Positions 1 through 11,491 of a DNA stretch of 64,000 nucleotides are shown piece after piece; positions within the stretch are counted from its first letter, which is position 1; the number at the start of each line of letters is the position of its first letter. Source of the DNA: Periconia sp. R9002. Taxonomy: Eukaryota; Ascomycota; Dothideomycetes; Pleosporales; Periconiaceae. The stretch is taken from the NCBI GenBank assembly GCA_023627715.1, contig JAMAHW010000074.1:62001-126000 (forward strand), given 5' to 3'. Under the pieces are notes generated by a model, which worked only from the letters and a program-made list of their open reading frames with translations, was not told the origin of the DNA and searched no databases. Made by a program: the position numbers and the translations under genes.

Positions 1-627
1 CCTGCAGGAACGGGAATCGGAACCCACGTGCCGTCCAGTCTTTGCTTATTTTTATCCCTGGTAAATGGTCATCCGTGGATGGTGTGGGCTTTGCTGGTGA
101 TGGATACAAATCTTGATTTGATCGGTATGGTGATCCGGCTGTGCAGATGTGTGTGTGTAGTTGAAAGTGGCTGTCTGTCTGGAAGTTGTGGTATGTACAG
201 TACAGTACTAATTAACTATACATTTTATGTAGTTACACTGTACACGGTAGGGTAATAAACATACCAGACAGGTATTGAATGGTCGTGTACATATGTAACA
301 CACGACCCTGGCCAAATCATCAGCCTTCCCTCAGTTCCCTGCTCTCGTGCCCTCTCGTGCCCCTGCTCCCTGTCGTGCCTGTACCATCTCACCCCCCTCT
401 CTCTCCTTCCATTGCAACCTTTGTAACGTTAACACTCAACAATCTTTGTATTACTGGGTGGCCGTGGTGGTGCGGTCCTATGCGACCATTGACCTTCACC
501 TTCGAGTTTCAACCCTTACGTCCTCCATTCTACAGGTTTCGCCATCCCATCACTCATTCACCACGCGCGCGCACACGCACACCTCGACTCACGGTTTAGA
601 CACACTCGCATATACTTTGTTGCATAC
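1..627. other. Left edge, upstream region of RA-PH gene
   Basis: No gene is recognised here. The last 300 bases are pyrimidine-rich (CCCTCTCTCTCC-type stretches), as is usual upstream of fungal start codons, and probably hold the promoter and 5' leader of the gene that starts at 628. Short open frames here have no recognisable composition. Confidence 0.5.
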
Positions 628-3599
628 ATGGCTGCCGAAACAGCGCCTTCGGACCCGGGTCCGCACAAGTTCTCTCGATACCGCAGCGTGCGACGACAGG
701 CGCATGCACCTGCGCAGACAAGCACCGATGGACAACCGCCCTTACCAGCTGTAGCCCCGGCGGCCATGACTTCTTCGCTTTCAGCCTCTTCTCCAGCATT
801 CCCAAGACCAAATGCAACGCCGCAAGCTGTCTCTTCCTCTTCGCCGGCAATGCCCCCGCCGCCTCCCATCGAGCAGTCGCCGCCCGCTACTGCTCAAGCG
901 TCAATGACCAGGAGCATGTCGCGCTACCATCGCCGTCCTACCATTTCGCACCACGCCCCGGCAGCAGCCAAACTCCCACCACCTCTTCGCTCTGCAACCG
1001 TCCAAGTCCCGCCTTTGCCCACCACAACCACGCACCACGCTACCGCTCCGCGATACCGCGCCCTGAGTTCACCACAAGCGCCCCCATCGGACCATGTGCA
1101 CCCTCCCATACCCGACACCTCTCGCGCAAAAGCAGATCTACCTACATCCACCTCTCCCCACCAAAGTCCCCGTCCCCGAACCGCGCGCGATGAAGCCAAG
1201 CAGCTGATGCAGGATGAAGCCGAACGACACCGTCGTATGCGCGAGAAGCAAGAGAGCGAGCGAAGGGAGAGACTGAGGGTGGAACAGGCCGAACGCGAAC
1301 GGCAAGAGCAGCAGCGCAGAAATGAGGAGCAGCTCCTGCAGCAGCAAGAGGAAGCGCGCGTTCGAGTCGAAGAGGAGGCCCGGAAGGCAGCGGTCGCTCA
1401 ACGGCAGCAAGAGGAAAGAGACCGCGGTAAGCGGCTGCAGAAAGCTGAGAGCGCCAGGAGGATTGCAGAGAGGAATGAGATGGAGCGCAGTGCCCAAGCT
1501 CTATCCCCCCCTGTTTCTCCTCCACGCACAGGTAGAGGCTTTGGTATCTTCAATCGCAAAAAAGACGAATCCCCGGGAAGCCCTGGTACTGGTGTTCCAG
1601 ATGCTTCCACCCACACGAAACTTCCGCAGATCAGCCATGAGGATCGGGATATGGACAATATCAAGGCTGGGGGAGGTGGTGCTGTTTTGGGTATTGATGC
1701 CCCCATTTCCGCCGTCAATGCCGGTGATCGGGTATGTAATGAATTGTCCTTAAATATCATATCCAAGTGCGCTAACTCGCCGTTGGATAGCGTGTCACCA
1801 TCATCTGCAACAAAAAGAAGTTCTTACTCCCCGTTACACCGGACACTACAGCCCAGGATCTACTCAAGTCGGCTGCGCTTTGCATGACGGAAGCCATCAA
1901 CCCGAGAACCGACATTTTTATTGAAAACTTCCAAAAAGTGGGCGTCCAGCGTCCCGTGCGTCTCTACGAACATGTGCGGGACATCATGAACTCATGGGAC
2001 AACGACTTGCAGAATGACCTGGAAATCGTCAATGCCGCCTACCACGGACACGACCATAGCCACTTGGTAGCCAACGATGTGCCGGATAAGAAACCAGAGG
2101 GTATCGCCTGCTATCTGCACCATTCTTCCAGGCCCGGTAAATGGAATAAGCGATTCATCACGCTTCGGCCGGACGGGCAGTTGGGTCTGATGAAGAGCGA
2201 GACGTCAAAGGATTGGGAGAATATATGCCATCTGTCGGATTTTGACATTTATACACCAACAAAAAGGAAGCAGAGCAAAATCAAGCCGCCCAAAAAGCAC
2301 TGTTATGCGGTCAAGAGCCAGCAGAAATCAAATATCTTCTCTGATGAGTCACGTTATGTGCATTTCTTTTCCACCAATGACTCTGCCACGGCCACGAGAT
2401 TTTTAGATGCGGTGCAAGTGTGGAGGAGTTGGCATCTCAAGCACGTCATGGGCGAGGGCCATAAAAAGCCCAAAGCGGTCGAAGCCAAACCAAGCAACGG
2501 CATCGTGGCCAATGCAAAGGCACTCTCCGCTCTCGAGCAGAACGGCACCTCGTCGCACAATCGAAACACGTCGGCGGGATCATTTTACCAGCTAGGCACC
2601 TTTCAACCACTATTTGATATGGACCAATTCGGTAAAGACATGAGTGCAGCCACAAACTCGGCACCTGATGTTGGTCTACAACGCGCAGATACAAAGGCGA
2701 TGCATGCTAGAAAGATGTCGGTCAGGGGCAAGAAGCCTCCACCCGCGGCTTTTGAAAGGAGTGGCGCTTTGATCAATGACGTTCCCTCTCTTCCGATGGA
2801 GCCCTCGAAGTCATTGACGGAAAACTCGTCTCATGCAGCGGGGGAGACGTTTGCTTCTACAGGACTGCTCGGGCGTACTTATACCCACCGCCAAAAGGCC
2901 ATGCAGGAACGCGAGCAGAAGGCGTCCGGGCCCTTCACGGAGGGTCCCTCCCTCGTGGGCAACATTGATGCAATGGCGGCCGCGGCAGCGTCGAACGAGA
3001 ACGGGGTCATGCGAAGGGCTTCTGTGCATAGTACGACGCATCATCGCCGGACGTCGAGTGATCTTCAGCGCAGCGTTTCGACGAGAGCGAAACCCAGGCC
3101 TCTGGTCGACCTCACACCGCAGTACCGCGAGCCACCACAGCACCGAAACAAGGGCAAAGGTTTCGACCCTGGTGCCAAGTCGGGGCCTCTGGTAGAGAGC
3201 GCAACGTCTGTAGACGAGGCCATCAAAGTCCCTTCGTCAACGGATTGGCGAGGAGGCCGGCCAGGCACAGCACGCGTGCACGGCACGTATGGGACGGGCG
3301 GACACGAGCGCACGCGGTCCATGAAGGGCAGGGGCGAAGGGCTGGCAGCGTACACGGTGAACAACCACAATGGGGCGCCGGGCGACGACCGCAACGCCTT
3401 CACGGGCGGACTCCTGGCGAGAGCAGGCTTTAGCCAGGGACACCAACCGGTCGGGCGTGGGGTCATGGATGGATCCAAGGCCAAAGGGCCGATGCTGGAT
3501 ATGAATGCAGACTCGCAGTTTGCTACTGGGAGCCTGCTCGCGGATGTGCAGCGCAGACAAGGGACGGGAGGGCCGGTGGTAGATCGGGAACGTGACTAG
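628..3599 (+). CDS. RA-domain and PH-domain adaptor protein
   Basis: Two exons, 628-1731 and 1791-3599 (intron GTATGT...ATAG, phase 0), give about 970 residues. Residues 1-185 are Pro/Ser-rich and low in complexity. Residues about 190-300 are a highly charged E/R/Q-rich coiled coil. Just across the intron lies a Ras-association-like segment (RVTIICNKKKFLLPVTPDT onward, about 368-455). A PH domain follows at about 475-595, opening with GIACYLHHSSRPGKWNKRF and closing with a Trp-containing helix. The remaining 370 residues are disordered, with repeated short TG(L/S)L motifs (STGLLGRTY, FTGGLLARAG, ATGSLLAD). The RA-PH tandem is the arrangement of the Grb7/MRL (lamellipodin) group, and filamentous fungi have a conserved long protein of this kind; a role at the cortex downstream of a Ras-type GTPase is inferred. 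The first ATG of the open frame was taken as start. Family call is solid, function is not. Confidence 0.85.
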
Positions 3600-3741
3600 G
3601 CGGGGTGATGGAGGAGGAGGAGGCGGGGGATTGTCGCCATGATTGCTGTGTCCTGTTTCCAGTTTTGTGTTTGCGACTTTGGGGCAAAGGGTGAGGGGCA
3701 TGCGCAGAGGGGTGCATGTGACGGGATGGTGGGGTACCCAC

Positions 3742-3773
3742 ATGTACCTATGTACCTATGTACCTATGTACCT
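3742..3773. repeat. Microsatellite, 8-base unit
   Basis: Four perfect direct copies of ATGTACCT lie just downstream of the RA-PH gene. The same word family (TACCTA) recurs as single copies elsewhere in the window. Confidence 0.9.
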
Positions 3774-4360
3774 ACCTGTGTAGGGACGTAGGTAAATAGC
3801 TGTCTGTTTTGCTCCGTTTTTTTCTTTTCTTTTTTTTGCTTTCACCGTCCCATGTGACTGCTTCCAAGATGGTGACTGAAGGGAGGGGGTTGCCATTGTT
3901 TTTGGGGACATGGATTTGTATGTTGTTTGACCGCGGAGGGAAACCCCAAGAACGGGGGAAGAGCTGAAGAGGAAATGAAGGACAAACAGGACGTTGACCC
4001 AGTTAGTCTAGGCGTGGCTCCGTGAGTGGGTCACCCACCCAACGTCAATCGGCGGAGTCCCCGCATCACGCGCGCAGATGGCCGCTGTAATATGACGACG
4101 ATGGGGAGACATTGTTGTGCCGTGGGACTGCATGTACCGTGACTTTGCGACTACATATGCTCTCGCCATTGACTGACTAGGTCGGGAGGAGAGGCAGTGA
4201 TGTTGCCAACTGCTGCAATGGATGGATGGTGTTGGAAGGCCAATGTCTGGAGACTTGGGGGTGTTTGGGCGCATGACGTAATGGGGGATCGGGGAGACCG
4301 GGATGTAGCTTCGACCCGTTCGTTTGCCATCTGGGGACACAACACATGGAGAAAACCCAC

Positions 4361-4380
4361 TGTACTGTACTGTACTGTAC
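4361..4380. repeat. Microsatellite (TGTAC)4
   Basis: Four direct copies of TGTAC, followed by the palindrome TGTACATGTACA. The tract is self-complementary and could form a hairpin, but no function is evident. Confidence 0.85.
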
Positions 4381-5027
4381 ATGTACATGCCCAACTACAG
4401 TCTACAATATCAATTGATGGCTGCATGATATACGGTCCACCTCTGCATTGCTCTGCACTGCGCTGCTCTGCACCCTCTACGGCCTTGATCGGTTAAGCAG
4501 CTGTCAACGTCAAACCTGAGCTTGCTTGCCGCTGCCCGCCCATGCCATTTGATGGTTCGAATCAGTTAGCAGCTCCCTCCCCCAAACCCACTCCACTCGA
4601 CAATCTCCACACTGGCAGACAGCCCACACCACATTCAATCACACCAACCCCCAAGCTCCTCCGCTTCCGCTCCTCGCTCGGTAGCTCGCCCTTTTTTTTT
4701 CTTTCTTTCCAATTGTTGCCTCCTCTGGCTAATCTGCCCGCACCTCGACCCAAGCTGAACCGCGCCCGGCAGCAACAGGAGCTCCAATCAAGCTAGCAGC
4801 TGCAGAGGGCGTGTGCTTTTCTCTTCCTCTTCGTTCTTCTCATCTCTCCACCTCTCTTTCTTTCTTTTTTCTTCTTCTCCTCCCTTCCCTCTACCTTCTT
4901 GCCATCGCCTCATTTCATATTCAATACGTAAAGAGTCCCCCTCCTCTACTGCACGTAAGCATTGTATAGTACACCAACCTTCCATCCTGTCCAACTCACC
5001 GTGCGACCTGCTCGACATCTTCCCACC

Positions 5028-7396
5028 ATGGCAGAGGCCACCACTCGCGACGTGGCCAACCACTTGCTCTTCGAAGTAGCTACCGAGGTCGCCAATCGAG
5101 GTGCGTGACCTTCCACTTCGCCCCCATCAGCTTCTTTCACAGAGCTCGCCCAACTAACGGCTATAGTTGGCGGCATCTACTCGGTTCTGAAATCCAAGGC
5201 CCAAGTCACCACCGCCGAGTATGGTTCAGCTTATACACTGTTGGGCCCGCTCAACAGATCCTCGGTATGCCTTTGCTCTGCGCCCCCAAATTTCTTGACG
5301 AGTCCCTGCTGATTGGCGGTGCTGCATAGGCCGCTGTGGAAGTAGAAGAACTGGAGCCAAAGGACCCGGCCATGGTCGCGACCATCAAGTCAATGAATGA
5401 CAGAGGCATCAAGACGCTATACGGTCGGTGGTTGATTGATGGCGCTCCTCGTGTTCTCTTATTTGATACTGGTACCGGCTATGGCTGGCTGGATGAATGG
5501 AAAGGCGATTTGTGGTCCGTCGCTGGCATTCCCTCTCCCCCAGGCGATTCAGAGACGAATGAGGCCATTGTGTTTGGATACATTGTTGCATGGTTTCTCG
5601 GCGAGGTATGTTTGATCAGTAATCGCACGCACATCTATGGGGCCAACGCACATGCTAATGCCATGCGTATGTAGTATGTATACCACGAGAAAAAGCGCGC
5701 CGTCATCGTCCAATTCCACGAATGGCTCGCCGGCGTCGCCCTTCCGCTCTGCAAGAAGCGCCGCATTGATGTGACCACCATCTTCACCACCCACGCGACC
5801 CTGCTCGGCCGATACCTCTGCGCCGGCTCTGTCGACTTCTACAACAACTTGCAATTCTTCGACGTGGACGCAGAAGCTGGCAAGCGCGGCATCTATCACC
5901 GTTACTGTATAGAACGCGGGGCGGCGCATGCTGCTGATGTATTCACCACCGTCTCTCATATCACGGCGTACGAGAGTGAACACCTGCTGAAGCGCAAACC
6001 TGATGGGGTTCTGCCCAACGGTCTGAACGTGAAAAAGTTTTCTGCCACCCACGAGTTCCAGAATTTGCACCAGGTCTCCAAGACGAAGATCAACGACTTT
6101 GTTCGTGGACACTTTTACGGCCACAATGACTTTGATCCCGAGAACACCCTCTACTTCTTCACTGCTGGGCGGTACGAGTATCGCAACAAGGGCGTTGACA
6201 TGTTCATTGAATCTTTAGCAAGACTCAACCACAAAATGAAGAGCTCAGGATCCAACATGACTGTGGTCGCTTTCATCATCTTGCCCGCGCAGACACAATC
6301 CCTGACGGTTGAGGCGCTGAAAGGGCAAGCCGTTATAAAGTCACTGCACGACACGATCAAGACCATTGAAGAGAATGTTGGTAAGAAGCTATTCGAGCGA
6401 TCCATTGCATGGAATGATGGTCAAGACATGCCTGATGATAAGGACCTGCTGTCTGCATCTGACAAGATTATGCTTCGCCGCCGGCTATTTGCCATGAAGA
6501 GGAGCAACTTACCACCCATTGTGACGCACAACATGGTCAACGATGCCGAAGATCCGGTCTTGAATCAGATCCGCCGCTGTCAGCTCTTCAATCACCCTTC
6601 GGATCGTGTCAAGGTTGTGTTCCACCCCGAGTTTTTAAACTCGGCAAATCCGGTCCTGCCTTTGGACTACGATGATTTTGTTCGTGGTACCCACATGGGC
6701 GTGTTTGCCTCTTACTATGAACCGTGGGGATACACTCCGGCCGAATGCACCGTCATGGGTGTGCCGAGCATCACCACCAACTTATCGGGGTTCGGCTGTT
6801 ACATGGAGGAGTTGATTGAGAATGCCGCTGACTATGGAATTTACATTGTTGACCGACGGATGAAAGGCGTTGATGACTCGGTTAACCAGCTCGTTGACTA
6901 CATGTTTGACTTCACCAAGAAGAGCAAACGGCAACGCATCAACCAGCGTAACCGAACGGAGCGCCTCAGTGATCTGCTTGACTGGAAGCGAATGGGTATG
7001 GAGTACGTAAAGGCACGTCAGCTCGCCCTCCGCCGAGCGTATCCAAATGCGTATGAGGAGGACGAGGAGCCCGACTTCTTCGGGTCCCATGATGCCAAGA
7101 TTTCACGGCCGTTGAGTGAACCGGGTAGTCCGCGCGATCGGTCGGGGATGATGACGCCTGGAGACTTTGCCAGTCTGCAAGAAGGGAGAGAAGGCCTGAG
7201 CACCGAGGATTACATAGCGTGGAAGCTCCCGTGAGTGCTCCTGGATCCTAGGCGCAATGCTACGCACATGATGAATGCTAACCGAGGACACAGAGAAGAA
7301 GAGGATCCCGACGACTACCCATTCCCGCTTACGCTCAAGACCAAGAGCAAGACCAATTCCGGAGCTGCGTCGCCCGCCCTCAACGGCTCAGGTTAG
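5028..7396 (+). CDS. gsy1: Glycogen [starch] synthase (GT3)
   Basis: Five exons: 5028-5100, 5167-5264, 5330-5605, 5675-7230 and 7294-7396, giving 701 residues, the normal length for fungal GT3 glycogen synthase. The enzyme extends alpha-1,4-glucan chains from UDP-glucose in the cytosol. Hallmarks are [20 protein letters not shown] at the N-terminus (UDP-glucose site, split by intron 1), [27 protein letters not shown] and, near the C-terminus, the E-x7-E catalytic segment [14 protein letters not shown]. After the catalytic part come the Arg-rich stretch [20 protein letters not shown] (allosteric glucose-6-phosphate site in yeast Gsy2) and a Ser-rich tail ([14 protein letters not shown]), where yeast Gsy2 is inhibited by phosphorylation. 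The last small exon encodes an acidic [12 protein letters not shown] tail. All residues seen are intact. The start lies in a good context, CACCATGG. Confidence 0.97.
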
Positions 7397-8777
7397 TAGC
7401 TTGATCAAGCGTTGGCGAAGTGTTGATGCAAAAAGAGCAAAAACAAATCGAGTGGCGCATGTTGAATGATGAATGAGCAGAGTCGTGGGGGAAGGCATTT
7501 TCTCTTGTTGTTTTGGGCCATGTCTTGGTTGGCGGGCTGCGTAGGAGAAATGTTTGGCTTGACTTGGGTACGAGGAATGGATGGGGTGACGTGAAGCGAC
7601 GTATGTGTGACGGCTTTTCGGCTGGCTGTGCACATGGGTGGGTATGAAGGTGCAGCTGCAGAGAAGTGATGATGGATGGGAAGGAAGGAAGGCAGATGAG
7701 GTGGTATCAGAGAGCAGAGCAGGCGTGAGAAGCTATTGTCATTATTATCATTGTTTTTCCATCTATATGTATTCCGCCACTACCTATGTAGGCATGTAGT
7801 TTCGCAACGACGAGACTGAGAACCCTGTTCGATGCAAGGATTTTTCTCTTTTCCTCCCATTTCTTTTCTTTTCTTTTTTTTGGGGGAGGGGGGAGATTGT
7901 TGTTGGGCAATGGGGGGGGGGTGGGGTAACTGGGGCGTGAATGAAAAAGGGGCATGCATGGGTTTGTTGTGTTTGTTTGCGTGGTGTGACGGTGGTGGTG
8001 GTGGTGGTGGTGCGTGGGGAATGAATGCGGTCTAGCGCGCCTGGACCTCCTCATTCAGCCCAATATGGCCGGGGCTGGTGCCATGGCAGCCGTAGCAGCC
8101 ATGCCAATGCCAATGCTACCGCACCCTACCGTCGTCACCGCCATTCATTTCGTTATCCATCCAATTTCCACCCCCTCACCCATTCACTCCTCTTTTGTTG
8201 CTCATCTTCTTCGCCGTGGTCACTAGTCAAATCCTAAACCACCACACTTTCCATCTCTCTCTACATGCTCCAGCTGTGCTGCGCCCGGTCCCCGCCCCAA
8301 AACGTTAATTGACCAAGGACCCACCAATCATGATTTCCCTTTGAAAAATCACTTGCTCCCCATCTTACATGTACCATTCACTCACTCTCCCCGTCCCCTT
8401 CCTCCTTTCTTCTGCCCGTTTGTTCGTCTGCTGCGTCCAATAACAATCGTCTTCACCGCCATCGCACACCATTCACGCCCACAACGCAATGCGCTTTATC
8501 TCTACATCTACCGCCCCCTGCGCTCGCTGCCCATCCTCCGGGTCCGACCCGGTCCGTCTTTAACACTGGGCTATGCTGCTGAGTTGGCTGATGCTCTTGG
8601 CTGCTTGAACCACAATCCGACGGCGCGTTTGGAACTCTTGATAGAATCTCGGGATACCACGGTCGTTGCTCTTGGCTTATCGCCATCTTACCTACTTGTC
8701 ACCACACATCTTATACCACCCTACATCGCCCATTTCGGCATTCTAGGAAACGCGACGCGAAAGGACTAGCCGACATA
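7397..8777. other. Intergenic region between gsy1 and TRK gene
   Basis: No gene is supported. It contains a poly-T/poly-G tract (7861-7925), a (GGT)7-type run at about 7991-8012 and a CT-rich stretch leading to the TRK start at 8778. Open frames here are low in complexity. A long 5' leader for the transporter is possible. Confidence 0.5.
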
Positions 8778-11491
8778 ATGTTTAAGCCGTGGATCATCGT
8801 TTTCACATGGCTAAGGGAGCATGTCAAGGTACCCAAGGAGTGGGCCGCTTTGAAACCGCATTTCAACTTCATCAGGATTCATTACCTTTATCTCGTTTGC
8901 ATGACACTGTTCGGTTCGGCCATCATAGCTGGCGCTGGCAACATGGCCTACATAGACGCCTTGTTCTTCGCCAGCGGCTGCGCTACCCAGAGTGGTCTCA
9001 ACACAGTCGATGTGAATAAACTCCAGCTGTACCAGCAGGTATGTTTTCATTCATTACAACGCGCCCAAGAGAATGTATCTAATGCGCCGACGCAGATTGT
9101 CATGATGCTACTGACATGCATGTGCACCCCCATCTTCATTAATACCATTGTCGTCTTTATCCGCCTTTACTGGTTCGAAAAACGCTTCCAGAACGTCGTA
9201 GTCGAGGCACGCAACATGCGCCGCCAAAGAACGAGATCCCGAACCAGGAGTGAAGCCAAGGATGACATGGAACATGACGTCGCAAAAGAAGAGAATGGAG
9301 TGGGAGACAGGGAGATTGTGGTGTTGAGAGGTGCCAATGGCCACACACAGGGAAAGAAAATTGAAGACGATGAAAAAACTGCGGCAGACGGCAAAGAGGA
9401 TGAGAGGTCTGGATCAGCATCGAGCTCTGGCAAGATGCCCGAAGACCCATCCATAGAGAAGCCTGATGTTGTGCAGCCCTTCCGTCGAGACATTGCATTT
9501 GCGGACGAGGTGGCTAGTCCGGTAGAGCGACTTCCTCAGAAAAACAACGAATTGAGTATCGCCTTTGTCGAGAAACAACGAAACCCTTCAGGCACAGCCA
9601 CTTTCCGCATTCCCGGTCCCAGAGACTATGATAGAGGCCTGGTACCGGAAAAAATCAACGGCGGTGACGATCAGAATCCTGATTCCATGAATGAAGAAGG
9701 TGATCTACAGGCGAAACGTGAAAGATCGAGATCACTATCAGTCCCACCAGGTGAACTGAATGGCGACGACCACCCTTTGAAAAATCACATCACTATTGAT
9801 GTGCCAGATGCGCGGAGACGGACCAACGTAGGAGCTTCCGTATACAATATGCGTCGAAGAGGCTCAGATGCTGATAGCATAAACCCTGCCATGACCCTCC
9901 GAAGTAGGCAAAGAACGAAGACTCTTGGCAGTTTTTTGTCCAGGGAAAGAGACAGGGAGGAAGAAGATCCCATGCCATATCTCAGCTGGACGCCGACTGT
10001 TGGACGCAATTCGGCTTTTGTGGATCTTTCGGAGGATCAGAGGGAAGAATTGGGTGGTATCGAGTACCGCGCTTTGAAACTTTTGCTCGTTATTTTAATC
10101 TGCTACTACGTTGGCTTTCATCTTTTTGGCATGGTCACTTTGCTCCCTTGGATAGTCAGAAGCAGGCGGTATTCAGAGGTTGTGACCGCAGTCAACGAGA
10201 CTCCTGTGTGGTGGTGAGTACCAGGATGAATTCTTTCATCAGATTTTCGCTTACGATCTATCAACAGGGGTTTCTTCACGCCCGCGTCCATGTTCAATGA
10301 CCTTGGATTCACACTTACTCCAGATTCAATGATCTCCTTCCAAAGGGCTATCCTCCCCCTTCTGATTGGTACATTTCTCATCATCATTGGCAACACAGGC
10401 TTCCCATGCATGCTCCGATTTGTCATCTGGGCAATTTCCAAAGTTGTGCCTTATCGGAGTGGCATCTGGGAAGAGTTGAAATTTCTACTTGATCATCCCC
10501 GTCGTTGCTTCACACTTCTCTTCCCAAGTAGCACCAACTGGTGGCTTTTCTGGGTGCTAGTAGGTCTCAACGGCATCGATCTGATTTTCTTCGTCGTACT
10601 CGATGTAAGTTTTCTCTCATTCAATTATTTTCGAACCCAAGCTCATCGTTGTGCCAGATCAACGCCAAAGTGGTGGAAGATCTTCCTCCAGCTTTCAAAT
10701 TTCTTGACGGACTCTTCCAAGCGGCGTCGACTCGTACCGCTGGCTTTGCAGTTGTCGATCTTTCGCAGCTTCATCCCGCTATCCAGGTATCCTACTTGAT
10801 TATGATGTATATTTCCGTTTTCCCCATCGCCATTAGTATGCGCAAAACGAACGTCTACGAGGAGAAGTCGCTTGGCATCTACTCTGCTGAAGAAGAAGGA
10901 CATGGCGAATCATCGTATCTTGGTACCCATTTACGACGTCAGCTTTCGTTCGATCTGTGGTTCGTCTTCTTAGGCTTCTTCCTTATCTCTATTATCGAAG
11001 GGACACGATTGGGTAACGACAAGGACATCAAATTCACGCTATTTTCTGTTCTGTTCGAAATCGTGTCCGCCTACGGCACTGTCGGTCTCAGTCTTGGGTA
11101 CCCAGACACCAACACCTCTTTTTCGGCCCAATTCAAACCCCTATCCAAGCTCATCATCATCGCCATGCAAATCCGTGGCCGCCATCGTGGTTTACCCTAC
11201 GCTCTTGATCGCGCCATCCTCCTTCCCTCCGAGAGCCTCCACAGAAAGGAAGAAGAAGATGCAATAAGGCGTGCTCGTCGAAGCAGCATGGCTGTCAACG
11301 AGTTACCGCCCCTTGCGAGTGATGGTAGCCCAACGCTGGTGAGGACAGGCACAGGGCGGAGCGCAGGTTCCGGTGCAGGAAGAGAGCATAGCAGAGGGCG
11401 ATGGCGCGCCAGGGATGTGGGCAGATTCATGTCTGGAGCTTTGCATGCTGGGCCTTCGACTCATAGGGATCATCGGGAGAAAAGGGCCTGA
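8778..11491 (+). CDS. trk1: TRK-type high-affinity potassium transporter
   Basis: Four exons: 8778-9038, 9096-10213, 10268-10604 and 10658-11491, giving 849 residues. It takes up K+ across the plasma membrane. The protein has the four M1-P-M2 repeats of the TRK/HKT family. The filter loops can be seen as CATQSGLNTVDV, ASMFNDLGFTLTPDSM, STRTAGFAVVDL and SAYGTVGLSLGYP, each with the filter Gly. Between repeats 1 and 2 is a long hydrophilic loop of about 340 residues, rich in Ser, Arg and acidic residues, as in yeast Trk1. The first intron (57 bases) is a multiple of three and contains no stop, so unspliced RNA would also read through; GTATGT and CGCAG borders argue for splicing. After the last membrane helices comes a basic tail (RRARRSS). 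Confidence 0.95.

Larger units (their letters stand above)
3600..5027. other. Intergenic region with microsatellites and CT-rich promoter
   Basis: No gene is supported. The segment holds two simple repeats (listed separately) and, from about 4640 to 4920, a strongly pyrimidine-rich tract with TTCTTTCTTT and TCCTCTTC runs. It ends 100 bases before the glycogen synthase start and is probably its promoter and leader. Confidence 0.5.

Noticed and set aside
4540..4575. GGTTCGAATC, which looks like a tRNA T-loop
   Set aside because: The flanking bases do not pair as a T stem and no D or anticodon arm fits upstream.
8341..8769. Open frame of 142 codons before the TRK gene
   Set aside because: Composition follows the CT-rich leader; no recognisable protein features.
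9039..9095. Retention of the first TRK intron as coding sequence
   Set aside because: It keeps the frame, but the splice signals are canonical and the extra 19 residues would sit between the first filter loop and the following helix.
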